In this document: piece after piece, positions 1-10,760 of the stretch
Layout of the letters: every line of letters begins with the position of its first letter
Numbering within the stretch: position 1 is the first letter of the stretch
NCBI RefSeq assembly: GCF_051014685.1
Contig: NC_135058.1
Span: 13,208,811 to 13,272,810, forward strand
Reading direction: 5' to 3'
Source: Ptiloglossa arizonensis
Lineage: Eukaryota > Arthropoda > Insecta > Hymenoptera > Colletidae
DNA: 64,000 nucleotides
Notes under the pieces: generated by a model
Database searches by the model: none
Told to the model about the DNA's origin: nothing
What the model saw: the letters and a program-made list of their open reading frames with translations, nothing else
Position numbers and translations under genes: made by a program

Positions 1-800
1 TAGGCGAAAACGCGTCGGATGTCTCGGTTCGGATATAGGAGGTTCCACGTTAACAATATCCGCTTGTTAAGATCGATCTGTCGCCGGGGCGTACCGCGTG
101 GTCCATGACTACCGGCCGTTTAACCTGCCCCCGGGCCACGGAATGCGATTATTCCGTCGCTCCGGACGCGTATAACGCGACGAGAAAGCGACGATTTATA
201 ATCGGTCGTAAAGGACAATCTTTCCGTGGCGCGGCGATTAACGTTTTATACCGGTCGCCTGGCTGGCTCAATGAAAGGAGAGCCTCGTGGCCATTACAAT
301 TCCGAACAAATAATGCGTATGTCGCAACTGTATAATTATGAATACCATTCCCGCGGGTACCGTTACGGGGAGATAGCCGTTTATGCCTTTCATAAAGATT
401 CCCGGATTCGAGCAGCGAAGGAGAAAGAGACAAAGAGGTCGAGTGGACCGAAACGAGAAAAAAAGGAGGAAACGAGTAACAGTGGAGAGAAGAAAAAAGA
501 GGAAAGAACAAAAGAGAGAGAGAGAGAGTAAGGGGAAGAAAGGAGAAGAAAAGTACACGTTGGAGAAAAAAGGAGAAGGGAAAACGTTCGACGCTATTGT
601 GCTCGAAAGATTGTGCAATCCAGCGGGCTCCGAACTTGGATCCCCGCGAGCGAAGGGAACGGAGCGAGAGGGCCCCGTCTAAGCTAATAGAATATTAAGC
701 GCGCCCCGACCAGAGGTACTATTTATATTCCCGCGGACGTGCCTAATACGTCCATTTGTCTAGCAATTAAAACGGATGATTGATAGCATCTGCATCGTGA
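1..800. other. No gene seen; purine-rich centre
   Basis: Nothing recognisable is encoded here. Open frames on both strands overlap one another and have biased Arg/Lys/Glu-rich or Ser/Phe-rich translations. Positions about 410 to 590 form a strongly purine-biased plus strand ending in a short gaga run near 516-529. This explains the Lys/Glu-rich plus-strand frames and their Phe/Ser-rich complements. Confidence 0.6.
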
Positions 801-830
801 CGCGGCGCGGTGCGGCGCGGCGCGGCGCGG
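801..830. repeat. CGCGG pentanucleotide repeat
   Basis: Six tandem CGCGG-type pentamers with a single substitution (tgcgg at 811). All six are GC-only apart from that base, so this is a G-rich microsatellite on the plus strand. Confidence 0.85.
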
Positions 831-899
831 TTAGGTTTCGCGCGGCGGAGCAGGAAGCGGGTGAAAATAAACCGGCCGCTCGGGTATCCGCTCGCTCGG

Positions 900-1700
900 T
901 TGAAGCGCACGGCCCCGAAGATGATATCCAACCGATTGCCGGTGCTTATTCGCGGCAATTGGATTCCTTGAACTTCGTTCGTCGACGTTCGCTCGGGGCA
1001 GTTACGAGAATTAACTAGGAAGGCAAAAAGAGACCGAAGATGAAGAAAAATATGGAAAAGAATGGATCATTCCGGTGTCAAGTAGCACAGCTCCAATGTC
1101 GATATTCAATGATTCCTTGAAGTTCGTTCGTAGATGTTCGTTCGAAGGGAGAATTGATTATGGAAGCGAAGAGACGAAAGATGAAGAAAAATATAGAAAA
1201 GAATGGATCATTCCGGTGTCAACTCGCACAACCCCAATGTCGATGTCCAATGATTCCTTGAACTACGTTCGTAGATGTTCGTTCGAAGGGAGAATTGATT
1301 ATGGAAGCGAAAAGAGACGAAAGATGAAGAAACATATAGAAAAGAATAGAAAAATTGTATTTCACCAATTTTCAGTGTTTATTCCCGGCAATTGGGTTCC
1401 TTGAATTTCGTTCGTCGACTTTCGAGCCTGATTGCGAGAACGAACTATAAAGGAAGAAAGAAAGAATGAATGAAAAAGAATGGGAAAAAATAACGTAGCG
1501 CTCCATAAAAGGACCGCCAAGGAAGTCGATGATTATACATTTAACGGATCGTCTCCCACTATCGCGAGGTCGTTTCTCTCGTTCCGCTTTCAAAAGCCCC
1601 GAAAATGATATCCATCCGATATTCGCGGCAATTGGATTCCTTGAAGATCGTTGACCGACGTTCGAGCCGCGTAACGAGAATTAATTTCGCTTATAAAATG
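900..1700. repeat. Complex tandem repeat, unit about 141-143 bp
   Basis: The word gaatggatcattccggtgtc starts at 1060 and again at 1201 (period 141). Gagacga starts at 1171 and again at 1314 (period 143). The phrase cggcaattgg(a/g)ttccttgaa occurs near 952, 1386 and 1626, and a related gattccttgaa..ttcgttcgtagatgttcg core appears near 1110 and 1251. A flanking phrase ccccgaa(g/a)atgatatcca is shared near 913 and 1597. The block is therefore about five diverged copies of one unit, with the central two most alike. Because 141 is divisible by three, an open frame at 1075-1404 shows a repeated peptide, but it has no domain and neighbouring copies are in other frames. I call it satellite-like DNA, not a gene. 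Confidence 0.85.
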
Positions 1701-3160
1701 ATAAACGAATAAGAAGCGAAGAATAGAAAATCCTATTTCCGTTACACCCGTTTCGTAAAAGATCTCGGGACAGAATCAATTTTACTTGTAAAAGAAGAAA
1801 AGAACAAACAAAAAAACAAAAAGAAAAGAATAGAAAATTCAGTCTCCACTTCGCACGTTTCGTAATGATCGCAAGAGTGAGAGTGTGTGTGCGTGTGTGT
1901 GTCGTTTTTCTTTCTCGGCGATGTATACGAGCACGTCGAGCGGACAGGTGCGCAGAGGGGGGACCGAAAGCGGCATCCATTATTCTCGCGGTTATCATTT
2001 TGCATAATGCACGGCCGGCTTTAAACGCGATACCTTATTCAAGCAAAACGAAACATCCGGAGCGGCGTCTCGTACCTGCCTGCGATTCCGCGGCGATGAT
2101 TTAATAAATAATGAGGGGTTCGGGACCCCTCTTCGCCGCCCCGATCGAACGCTGAGCCCATGTCAAACCCATCAATATTGTATTCGCCCGCCTCCGCGCG
2201 GGGAAACGGCGTTAGTCCTCCCGCTAATGGTTCAACTTTAACAATTTCCATGGGATTATCGAAATCCTTTGCGCGAGCGAATGCCAGCTCACCCGGTGGA
2301 ATTCTCATCGAACGATACGTAACGACGAATTTCGAAGAACAGGGCCGATTCGTTCCGATGGATCTGCACGCGGGGGTGGATAATAATAAACCAAGATGAT
2401 AAATGAGATTACGCAATATTTTCTTGTTCAATTTGAATAGCTATGGTCGTCATCACACGGAGAAGGAAACATTGAAAATTGTCGAGGCGAGTAACGAAGT
2501 TTGCTAGCCAAATATTATTTTAACTAAATATTTCAGATAATACGCCGATCGATGTAAACGACGCTTATTTTGGGCCAAATTTCGCGAAGATTGGTTCATC
2601 GATGTCGGAGTTTTTCCGCAGCAGCTTGGAAAAAGTAGTTTCGAGAAAAACGGCGTTAAAGTTGGACACCGCGACGCGTGACGGTTCCATCCATGCGAGT
2701 ACACCGTAATAAAGTTCGCTACCAAAGTTCGGTGATTAGTTTAATCGCGTCACTTTTTCAGCTAAATGGGAATAAAGGTTTCGAAAAAACGAATCGAGTC
2801 ACCCTTGCGTTAAATCTTTGAGCGAGCGCCCCGATCTTCCCTTACGCTCGATTACCTTAATTTCGTCAATTTTTCCAATTTCGGTGTAATAATTCATAAA
2901 TTCGAGGTCTAATTTCAAAATACACGGCGTTCTTTAACGCCTTGAGCTCCGAGAAAAAGTAAACGGAAAGAAATCAATTTCTTCGAACGTCTAGAGTCGC
3001 TTTAGGGGTGTGTTTTTATTTCGCCGTTTCGAAAATTAGTATTGCTCAAAATTCGGAAGTACTATCGTTCAAAAAAGATGCGATTGTTACATTTCTGAGT
3101 TTCCGTAAACTTTAAGGAGGTTAGACAGAAAGAATACGAGTTTTTTAAACGTCCAGAGTA
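1701..3160. other. No gene seen
   Basis: Contains a short GT microsatellite (separate entry) and A-rich patches near 1785-1835. The stretch 2160-2400 has fewer repeats and mixed composition and might be constrained non-coding DNA, but nothing in it is recognised. A diverged relative of the 3.2-kb minisatellite unit lies at about 3004-3039. Confidence 0.55.
1882..1902. repeat. GT dinucleotide microsatellite
   Basis: Ten GT steps with one GC interruption; alternating purine-pyrimidine. Confidence 0.9.
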
Positions 3161-3164
3161 GGAG

Positions 3165-3296
3165 TATTTTCATTTTAACGCTTTGAAAAATGGTTGTTTT
3201 TATTTTAACGCTTTGAGAAATCGTGGTGTGTTTGTTTTAACGCTTTGAAGAATAGGGGTGTTTTTATTTTATCGCTTCGAAGAATAGTTCCGCGAT
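3165..3296. repeat. 30-32 bp minisatellite
   Basis: Four head-to-tail copies of a unit beginning ttttaacgctttgaa and ending in a GGTTGTTTTTA-like phrase. Anchors lie at 3173, 3203, 3235 and 3267, so spacings are 30, 32 and 32. A weaker fifth copy (tttttatttcgccgtttcgaaa) sits upstream near 3015. Copies differ at several positions, indicating an old array. Confidence 0.85.
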
Positions 3297-3629
3297 CGTG
3301 GTACCAATACGACCGAGATCATTGTAAATTTTACGCTCGGGGAATAATTCCTCTTTCGTCGAAGAAAAGTGGAAAAATTTGTTACATTTGTGTGTTTCGA
3401 GCGATCACGGTGAGTCGTCTTTGGAGGCGCGAGGCAACTCTATAGCAGAAAAGAGGAAACGAGCAAATGGAGTGGAAGGTGTAGGGCTTTTGTGGGAAGC
3501 GGCGCGTACGTTGTCGAAGTAAAGGTCTTCGTGTCAACAAAGACCACTTCGGACATTACACTGGTTCGTGCTACAACGAACGGTTCGTCAATGTTTGTCA
3601 ATTAGTCCTCTGCTGCGAGATTCGCTCGT
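3297..3629. other. No gene seen
   Basis: Unique sequence between two tandem arrays; no domain, RNA or repeat recognised. Confidence 0.5.
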
Positions 3630-3890
3630 TTCGGTGACATACTTGTACACTGGCACGTATTTAACGTCGCCCGTGGGTCGTGCGTTATTCGCGTTTTACA
3701 CGTGGTATACAGAGTGGGCCCGCAAACAGAAGATCGAATTCGTCGGTGAAAATCGACGAATGAAAAAATTTGAAACGATATTCCTTTGTGTACGTTCGTG
3801 CGCGTTAATCGAGCACGTGGATATTGCGTTGTTCGCGTTTTACGAGCGATACACGCAGTGATCTGTAAACAGAGCATCGTCGTTCGAAAT
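3630..3890. repeat. Diverged tandem duplication, about 145 bp
   Basis: The phrase gcgtt(a/g)ttcgcgttttaca/gag followed by a (g/c)tatac(a)cagtg and (g)caaacagaagatcg-like run appears at about 3683 and again at about 3828, a shift of 145. The similarity reaches back to ttgtacactggcacg versus ttgtgtacgttcgtg upstream of each. An open frame covers both copies (3568-3861), giving repeated ALFAFY peptides. The second copy ends in a stop, and no family is recognised. Confidence 0.7.
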
Positions 3891-5739
3891 TAAATAAAAA
3901 ACGTGGAGTACGATCTTTGTCGTGTATTTCCACCTATTTAAAAATCACCGATAAATCTTGCGATACTCGTGTACCATTTCTGCAGAGATACCTCGTAATT
4001 GAGTGTACAAGGGAGTCGTTCTTCGTTATTAATTAAATTGTAAACACGGTGTATAATCGTCTGCCTATATCGGTGCCCTTTCGTCAGAGATACAACCGAG
4101 AATAGTTACGATCAACGTTCTTCGACCCTAAATTTTGTTTCTCTACTTTCCAAAACTCATCCATTTGTAGTAAAATGGAACACCCGGTGTACTCTCACTG
4201 TGCATAACAAGTATGTCGTTATGAAACGTATACCGCAAGCTGCTTAAGCAAAGATCATTTCGCGATCTCGTTTCTCCCACTTAGAAATTTTAAGCGCTTC
4301 CGCGCGATTCAACGCGTTTCGCGTAACGGAAGTGTGCGAAAATTTGTGAATCGTTTTCGTTTTCTTTTCCCCGATTGGCGTTAAATTTCACGACGTGTAC
4401 ATTTTTCGCTAAAATGACGTACTTTATTTTCTTTTATTCACGTAGCGATCGTACGCCAGCCTTTTTCGCACCAACGATACCAACTAAAGCGCTACAATGA
4501 CGTAAAAAATAATAATTTCACATCGAAAACTATTTCACTAATTACACGGCCGTATTCCTTTATTTCCATTTCGGGTTACGCGGTTCCTTTATTCCGCAAT
4601 GATATATGAAATTTTTGGCGCGAAACGAATCGCGAACGATTGCGTTAATGGCGGCAATTTTCGCGGAAGCATTTCCTCGCGGTCGGACGCCCAATAAAGA
4701 GGATCCATAAATAGAAAGAGCAGATCGCGCATCGATCGGTCGACACGCTCATTATTGGTTATTAAGCATATATTAAAAGCCCGCCACTTGATATTGTAAT
4801 TATCTCAGTTATAAATTGGTTGTCACTTTTTTCTCGCTTAAGGTCGCGGATGATGAATACGCGGATCATCGGGGTTCCGTTACACCTTTACCCCCCTTCG
4901 ACATCCACTCCCCCACCTCCACCGACTCGTGGCTTTGCTCATTTCATGCGCCATATATTAGTCGATCTAAGAGAGAACGGGCAACCTATCGTACACGAGT
5001 ACAGTTAACCGAAACGCACGGTTGCATTAACTGCCCAAAGGTGTTGTACCTTCTCTTCTATCGTAATTTTTCTAATTAGAGGACTCGTTTCACGAGCGAG
5101 AGATACATCCTGAAACGATATACATCCATCTCCACCGCCTCGAAAATCGTCTCCGTACCTTCACCGAGAGCGTGAAAACGTTTCCTCGTTTTTTCTATCG
5201 AAAGTTTGGAACGTTCTCGAGAAGGACAACGAAACGAGTTCATTTTTATCGTACGTCACGAATCGTACGAGACGCGTTTACGTCACCTTTTGCAGATCAC
5301 GGTTACCCAACCGCTTATCGAAGAAGAGAATACAAAATTAATAGCTGAAATTTGTTCGAGAACTCGTCTTCCCATTTGTTACAAAGCTCATTGCCACAGC
5401 GTAGGCAGGTTATTTTCTTCAAAGGGGGTCACTTCGTTTCCCAACCGACACATATGGGCGTATGATTTAATACTAATATTAAAAGCCAATGCAATCGTTC
5501 GCTGTAAACAATCGAGGCTATGATTGCTCTCGACAATGAGCCACGAAGTGAATCTAATCACCGTGACGAATGTGCCTCTTGTCCACCGAAGTCGATCTTG
5601 CTTTCATCGAAGACCAGACGCACCGATGGCGCTCGTTTTTAATCTCCACGGGATCTTCGTTTGTTCGTTCGCGATTTACCGAGAAAAATTTGCTCCCCGG
5701 ATTTCAATACCCTGAGAATGCAATCAACGTTAATCTGCA
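3891..5739. other. No gene seen; possible regulatory island at 4540-4800
   Basis: 3900-4540 is AT-leaning with no recognisable element. 4540-4800 contains several AT-rich cores (taatggcgg, attattggttattaagc, ataaatag) in CG-rich surroundings, a texture seen in conserved insect non-coding elements, but no conservation data are available here. 4800-5739 holds nothing recognised. Confidence 0.45.
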
Positions 5740-6120
5740 GCATCATTCTCCGTTGCATCGGAGTATTCTTGCTTTTCCGTATCGATCGACCGATTTATTC
5801 TCGTATCGGTGCATCCGAGTATAAATGCATCGGTACACACCGGGTCCTCGATGTCGTGGTTCATCGTTGCGCCGATATATTAGGAATACCGATACATAAT
5901 ACATCGTTGTATCGATACGAGCGTCGATGTACCCTACTGGTTTATCGGTGTATCGTTGCACCGGTCTATCGGAGTACCGATACGGTGGTGCACCGATGCG
6001 TTTGATATCTCGACGTATTGGTATATCGCCGTACGCGCATTTACGTATCGGTGAACCGATGCACTTGTCCACTGACCTACTATTGTGCTATTGTACCGGT
6101 ACACGGATACGTTATACCGT
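5740..6120. repeat. Degenerate array of palindromic ATCGGTG/CACCGAT words
   Basis: Words such as tatcggtg, gcaccgat, taccgata, atcgatacg and ccggtctatcgg recur every 12-20 bases. Examples lie near 5799, 5829, 5888, 5915, 5945, 5968, 5977, 5991, 6047 and 6055. Many are mutual reverse complements, so short hairpins such as tatcggtgaaccgatg can form. No single long unit is retained. It resembles a decayed short-unit satellite. Confidence 0.7.
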
Positions 6121-7327
6121 GCAGGGATGCAGTAACGCGTGCAGACGTTACGTTGCGTTCGTTTCGATTCGTCGACGTAGCTCGAAGACGCGAAATGGTC
6201 GACGATCGTTTGGAATATTCGGCTGGAAGATTCGTTTGGAAGATTCGTCTCGATCCAAAGATCGCTAAATACCCTCCGCGACACTCGGCGTGGTCCCAGA
6301 GTCGACCATCGTTTCATCGCGTTTGGAAAAAATTGTCCGAAGTTATCTCCAGCGGCGATCTGGACAACGCGTCTCGCGAAGAATTTACATCCGCACGGAA
6401 CGCGCACCGATGCGCTCACGTCGTACTAAACGGACAACCGAAGTAATAAATCTATCCGTAATGCTCCCAAGCACCGCGCCGCCATTGTACCGGCCGACAA
6501 GGCGGTGTGGTCCGCGCGTATAAAAGTTGCAAATAACCCCATTTCTCACGAAAACGAATAGCCAATTACACCGAAAATGGGGATGTCCCTTGGGCGGGAA
6601 GGTCCGGGCCCGCGTTACGAGGCGCGACTCGTTAAAAACCCGCGCGCGTTTCCATTTTTGGTTCTGTCCCGGTGAGCTATCGAGGTGTATCGCTCATTCG
6701 CGGAACACGACGTCGTTTCGAGTGCACCTTCCGCACGGTACCCCGGTGCAACGAAACTGACGAGAGATCTCCTCTCGATGCTAAGACCGGTGGTCACGGT
6801 GGTCGCGGCGTTGCCAAAATTTAATACGCGTTTCTCGGAACACCGTGTCGCGTGTTTTTCTCCTCGCGCGTGGAATCCGAGCGGGAAGAAAAAAAGATTC
6901 GTTCCATTTTTCGAGGAGCACTTTCTCCGTCTTAAATTTCCGTGCACGCGAATCCCATCGTTCGAGGAGTCGCGCAACACGGTCCACGCGTATCGCGACG
7001 GATCCTTTCGATTCGCCTTTTCTTTTCTCTTCACTGTTCCCCCCCGAAAGCCGCCACCTCCCTCGTCACCCCTCCTGCTACTCCCTCGCCGTCTTTTATT
7101 TTTCCCCCGCGCTTATACCGGCCGCAGTTCGGGCTGACGGCGACTTAACGGCGAACCGTTATGATAAGCTTAATGCACGGCTGTCCGTTCGTCTGCTACG
7201 TGCACGCCGATCCGATCCGTGACGTAACAATAAAACATTGTTAACGCTGATTGCCCTGCGGTCGCTATACCGTTCGCCCGGTGGAATTTCTTGCAGCGGC
7301 GGGCACGCCGCGCGGGGAAAAGCCGGC

Positions 7328-7363
7328 GATGATGACGATAATAATGATGATGATGACGCTGAT
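7328..7363. repeat. Imperfect GAT/GAC trinucleotide repeat
   Basis: About twelve triplets of gat, gac and aat. Confidence 0.8.
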
Positions 7364-7435
7364 CCACGCAGGACGTACCCGCACGCACGTGGACGACGTT
7401 TAATGCTTCGCCGCTCGCACCGTACGGATTCCACC

Positions 7436-7466
7436 GGGAGGAGAAGAGGAGGAGGAGGAGGAGGAC
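7436..7466. repeat. GGA trinucleotide repeat
   Basis: Purine-only run of about ten gga/gaa triplets. Confidence 0.85.
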
Positions 7467-7695
7467 GGGGCCTAAAATTCGGGACGTTGTTCGAAATAAA
7501 AAGAAAAAAAGAAACTTCTCCTTCGCAACGAGACACTTTTTCATCGTGAAACTTCGCTCCGGATCGCAACAAAGTGTCAACGCGTCTTTCCCCATTCGGG
7601 CGTTATTACGCTCGGTCGCGTTTTTTCGCGTAATCTGTCGGACGTTTGAAAAAATACGGTGGTACGAAACTCGATCGAGGTTGCAACCGGGATAT

Positions 7696-7720
7696 TAAAA
7701 AAAGAAAAAAAAAAAGAAAA
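7696..7720. repeat. A-rich tract
   Basis: Poly-A interrupted by single G residues; no target-site duplication or adjoining retroelement seen. Confidence 0.8.
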
Positions 7721-8030
7721 GGGAACCCCTGCGGGATCTTCGCACCTGCGCCCGTGTTTGCTATGCTTTACGACGATCGGTAATGTGGACGTTGCTCGGT
7801 AAACACGGCACCGAGCTTTCGAAGAAATGTTCCAATTTGCATTCTCGACCGAACTTCCGCTAAGTGGCAGTTTCGAAGTGTCGATAATAGTTCGATCGTC
7901 CACCGTCCAACACTTTTTACTCGTTCCAGCGAGTAGATACGCTCTTATAAACATAGCCACGCGTTTCTAAATCACCCGGTTTCAACGGAACTGCTTTCCA
8001 TGTTAGCGAACCAAACACTACGAAACGACC

Positions 8031-8335
8031 GACGATGTTTATACTTCCCGTTGGTACACTTTGTGCAATTTTTCCCCCAACCTTGGTTTCTTTACATTTT
8101 CCACAACATCCCATTCTTTGGGCAACGTTTCTTCGATCTCTGTTTCTTTGTACTTTCTTTCTTTTTCGTTTCCTTACATTTTCCGTAACAAGGTATTCCT
8201 CGTGCAATTGTCCCTCTATTTTTAATTTCTTCACAATTTCCTTGGTATACTTCGCGCAATTGTTCTTCATTTTTCGTCCGTGTACATTTCCCGCAGCTCG
8301 GTATACCCCGTGGAATCGTCCCTTTGTTCCTCGTT
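8031..8335. repeat. Old tandem array, 50-60 bp unit
   Basis: About five copies of a pyrimidine-rich unit with the skeleton ttacattttcc(g)..caa..ggtat(t/a)c(c/t)tcg(t)gcaattgt(t)cc. Its anchors are near 8057, 8092, 8173, 8231 and 8283. The last three copies are clearest. Copies are too diverged for an exact unit length. Confidence 0.65.
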
Positions 8336-9138
8336 CGTTAATATTTTCCATAAGTTCGTCTCGGCTCGGTTGCTCGTAAATCGGTCGTATCTTCGTTTTA
8401 ACGAGTACGTTCCCCGAAGTGCGGCCCCACCCTTCTTCGACACCTCGTGCAGGAGATACGGAAGTTTCTTTCACCCGGCGGTGTATTTACGATTTAATGC
8501 GCGACCGAGCCGTGTTTCTCCCATTCGGATCGAGAGTCTGGCGTGATTACGTCATCGGTGGGATGCGTCGCGAACGGATGATTATCCGCGATAAGTTCTC
8601 ACCGGTCCAACCGTCGAAAATCGACGAGTTTCTACGAATCGTTGGTTTCGCGCTGTAATCTGTATCCCGCGCCGCGTCTCGAATCGGCCCGAATACGCCG
8701 GTACGTGCATATAGCACGCGACTTACTTCCCTAGGTATCGTCGTGCGCGTCATTACGTTCGTCGGCCACCGTAGGATTCCACGAAACCATTCGGGCCCCG
8801 ATCCACAATGCGCTGCCGCAACGAGCGTATAACAAGGCTCGTTGAATACGAGCGCGCGGGGAGAACGATAGCCTCGTACCCGGATAATCGTTATTGGCGA
8901 TCCGACGTGTCTTCATCGATTCCACTCCGATGCGATTCCTCGAAGCCGATTACGAGTCTTCGATCCGCGCCACGGTCCCCGGCCATCATTGCGTTCGTGC
9001 ACCTGCGGGAGCCGGCTACGCTCGAAACTCTTCCCTGCGCCGCGATATCGCGGTGGCTTCTCGCTTTCAAATCGATATCGAACGACGGACGATTGTTCCG
9101 AGAGCCGGTTACCATTAGCGAATAGAAATTGTCGGTAG
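8336..9138. other. No gene seen
   Basis: Unique CG-rich sequence; short overlapping open frames on both strands without domain content. Confidence 0.5.
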
Positions 9139-9167
9139 AGACGGAGAGAGAGAGCGAGAGAGAGATC
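9139..9167. repeat. GA microsatellite
   Basis: Purine run gacggagagagagagcgagagagag with one C interruption. Confidence 0.85.
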
Positions 9168-9329
9168 GGTACGAGATGGAATCGCTAGTCGCGTTCGATC
9201 GGACGTTTCGTGGCTCGTCGGTAGGAAAAAACGAGAGATCCGCGTTTACCTCGTTCGATCGTGCCACTCGCGAGGGGAAGAAATTTCGTCTGCGGCGGGA
9301 AGAAAAAATTAACCGACACCGTACGCGTT

Positions 9330-9650
9330 ACGCTTGTTCGCGGTATTCGCTGCAGAGGGAAAGATCGATGCTGAAAGAAATTGTACCGGTCTATCTTTGC
9401 GAGGTTCGCGAGCGAGAGAACGTTACTCCATGCGAGTTTGGTTTACTTTGTTGGTTGTATTCGTGGGAGAAAGAAAAATCGGCTCGGGAAGAAATGAACA
9501 GCATTGGGCGAAACGTGTCGGTCGACCTTCGTAGGGACAGTGAGCGAAAGAAAAAGTTACTCGATACGCGTTCTAGTTATTCGTGGTATTCATGGGGGAA
9601 AGAAAGATCGGTTCTGAAAATAATTGCCGGTCGAGTGGACGTTCGCGAGG
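9330..9650 (+). repeat. Three diverged in-frame repeats, 114 and 129 bp apart
   Basis: The phrase g(g)tattcg(c/t)..gagaaagaaa(g/a)atcgg/t starts at 9344, 9458 and 9587, giving shifts of 114 and 129, both multiples of three. All lie inside an open frame from an ATG at 9176 to a stop at 9715 (179 codons). The translated repeats share a YS(W/L)..E(R/K)S core followed by E(I/M) and a V.VRE-type tail, with substitutions at most other positions. No protein family is recognised, and an equally long frame exists on the opposite strand just downstream. A real short repeat protein is possible but less likely than decayed tandem DNA. Confidence 0.5.
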
Positions 9651-10344
9651 TCTCGATGATCGATCAGAGCTCCGGTGTCGAGGGGAGTACGGAATACCGA
9701 ATCGTCCCCAGGTAGCTCGACGTTCTCGGACGAGTCTTCACTTATCGCGCGCGACGTAAGAGATTCTCGGAACCGTGTAGAAAACGCATCGTTCGTAGTC
9801 AACGGAGTGTTCGCGTATCGAGAATTGTTTATCGATGACACGCGCCATCTAGCGTATCGGTAGCGTTTCGTCGTGACGAAAAACTGAACCGCGTACCGGG
9901 TGGGGATGCGTTCGTCGCGTTGTATTCCCCTGGTGCGGCACGAATTAACGTCTACGGCGTGTACGTCGTCCCTCTTGTTCCTCCTCGATCCACGGACACG
10001 GGACACATTCGTCGATTTCGAAAACGAAACCGGACAGAAGCGCGGTCCGCAGAAGAACTGCGAGGGTAAATCCGTGGGCGGGAAGGTGGTGAGAAAGTAC
10101 GAAAGAGCCGGGTGGAAGACCACGGGGATACGGCGAGGGGCTGAAGAGAGGGCAACAAAACGCAGGGAACATGCTTGCCGGGACGCAAAACGAGGACCAA
10201 GATAAGCCGTGCCTCCATCAGGCTGCTATTTCTCCCGTGACAATAAAAATTATAGGCTATCTGGACTGGAAAACAACAGGTCGAGCGGGCTGCCTCCGGA
10301 TCGTGGTTTGCATTCATTAAGCCTCGACACGCAAGCAGTGGCGG
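9651..10344. other. No gene seen
   Basis: CG-rich unique sequence without recognised element. Confidence 0.5.
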
Positions 10345-10760
10345 TTGATGTTCTCTTTCTCTTTCTTTTCCGTCCCCCGTCTGTCCCCACCGCTCGTGCC
10401 CCTGGCCGCAGCCTGTTTCCCTCTCTCTGTTCCGCGCTGTCCGATTTCCTCTCCGTCTCCGTTCCGCCCGGTCTTTCCTTCTCCCTCATCCCCCGCCGTC
10501 GCCGTTGCCCTCTCGGGGCCAGGTACCCCATACGACGCCCCTGGGGTCCCCCCCTTTCGCCCCACGGTGCCCCCTCGCAACATCTCCGCAGCCAGTCGCC
10601 CGGGCCGCTCGACCGCCTCGAGACTCTCTCAACCTGCAGTTCCAGGTTGCATCGAACGCGACCACTACAACCGGCCGTCCATTACCACTTTACATATTAC
10701 ACATTATAAATTACCAGTCTCTCTCTCCTTCTCCCTCCGTCCCGCCCGTTCCCGCCCGTT
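10345..10760 (+). other. Long pyrimidine-rich tract
   Basis: The plus strand is strongly C/T-biased for about 400 bases, with runs such as tctctttctctttc, cctctctctg and a duplicated cccgcccgtt decamer near 10741-10760. The open frames across it are Pro/Ser/Arg-rich on the plus strand and Gly/Arg/Glu-rich on the minus strand, as the base bias predicts. Such tracts can lie near promoters or 3' splice sites, but no exon is supported. Confidence 0.6.

Larger units (their letters stand above)
6121..8030. other. No gene seen; several simple repeats
   Basis: Contains C-rich and T-rich stretches at 7025-7110 and the simple repeats listed separately. A TATAAAAG word lies at 6519-6526 with no convincing initiator or open frame downstream. 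Confidence 0.55.

Noticed and set aside
1075..1404. Repeat protein encoded by the 141-bp array
   Set aside because: The repeated peptide follows from the unit being a multiple of three. Flanking copies are in other frames and interrupted.
6519..6526. TATAAAAG as a core promoter
   Set aside because: No initiator at the expected distance, no open frame or other promoter motif; single TATA words are common by chance.
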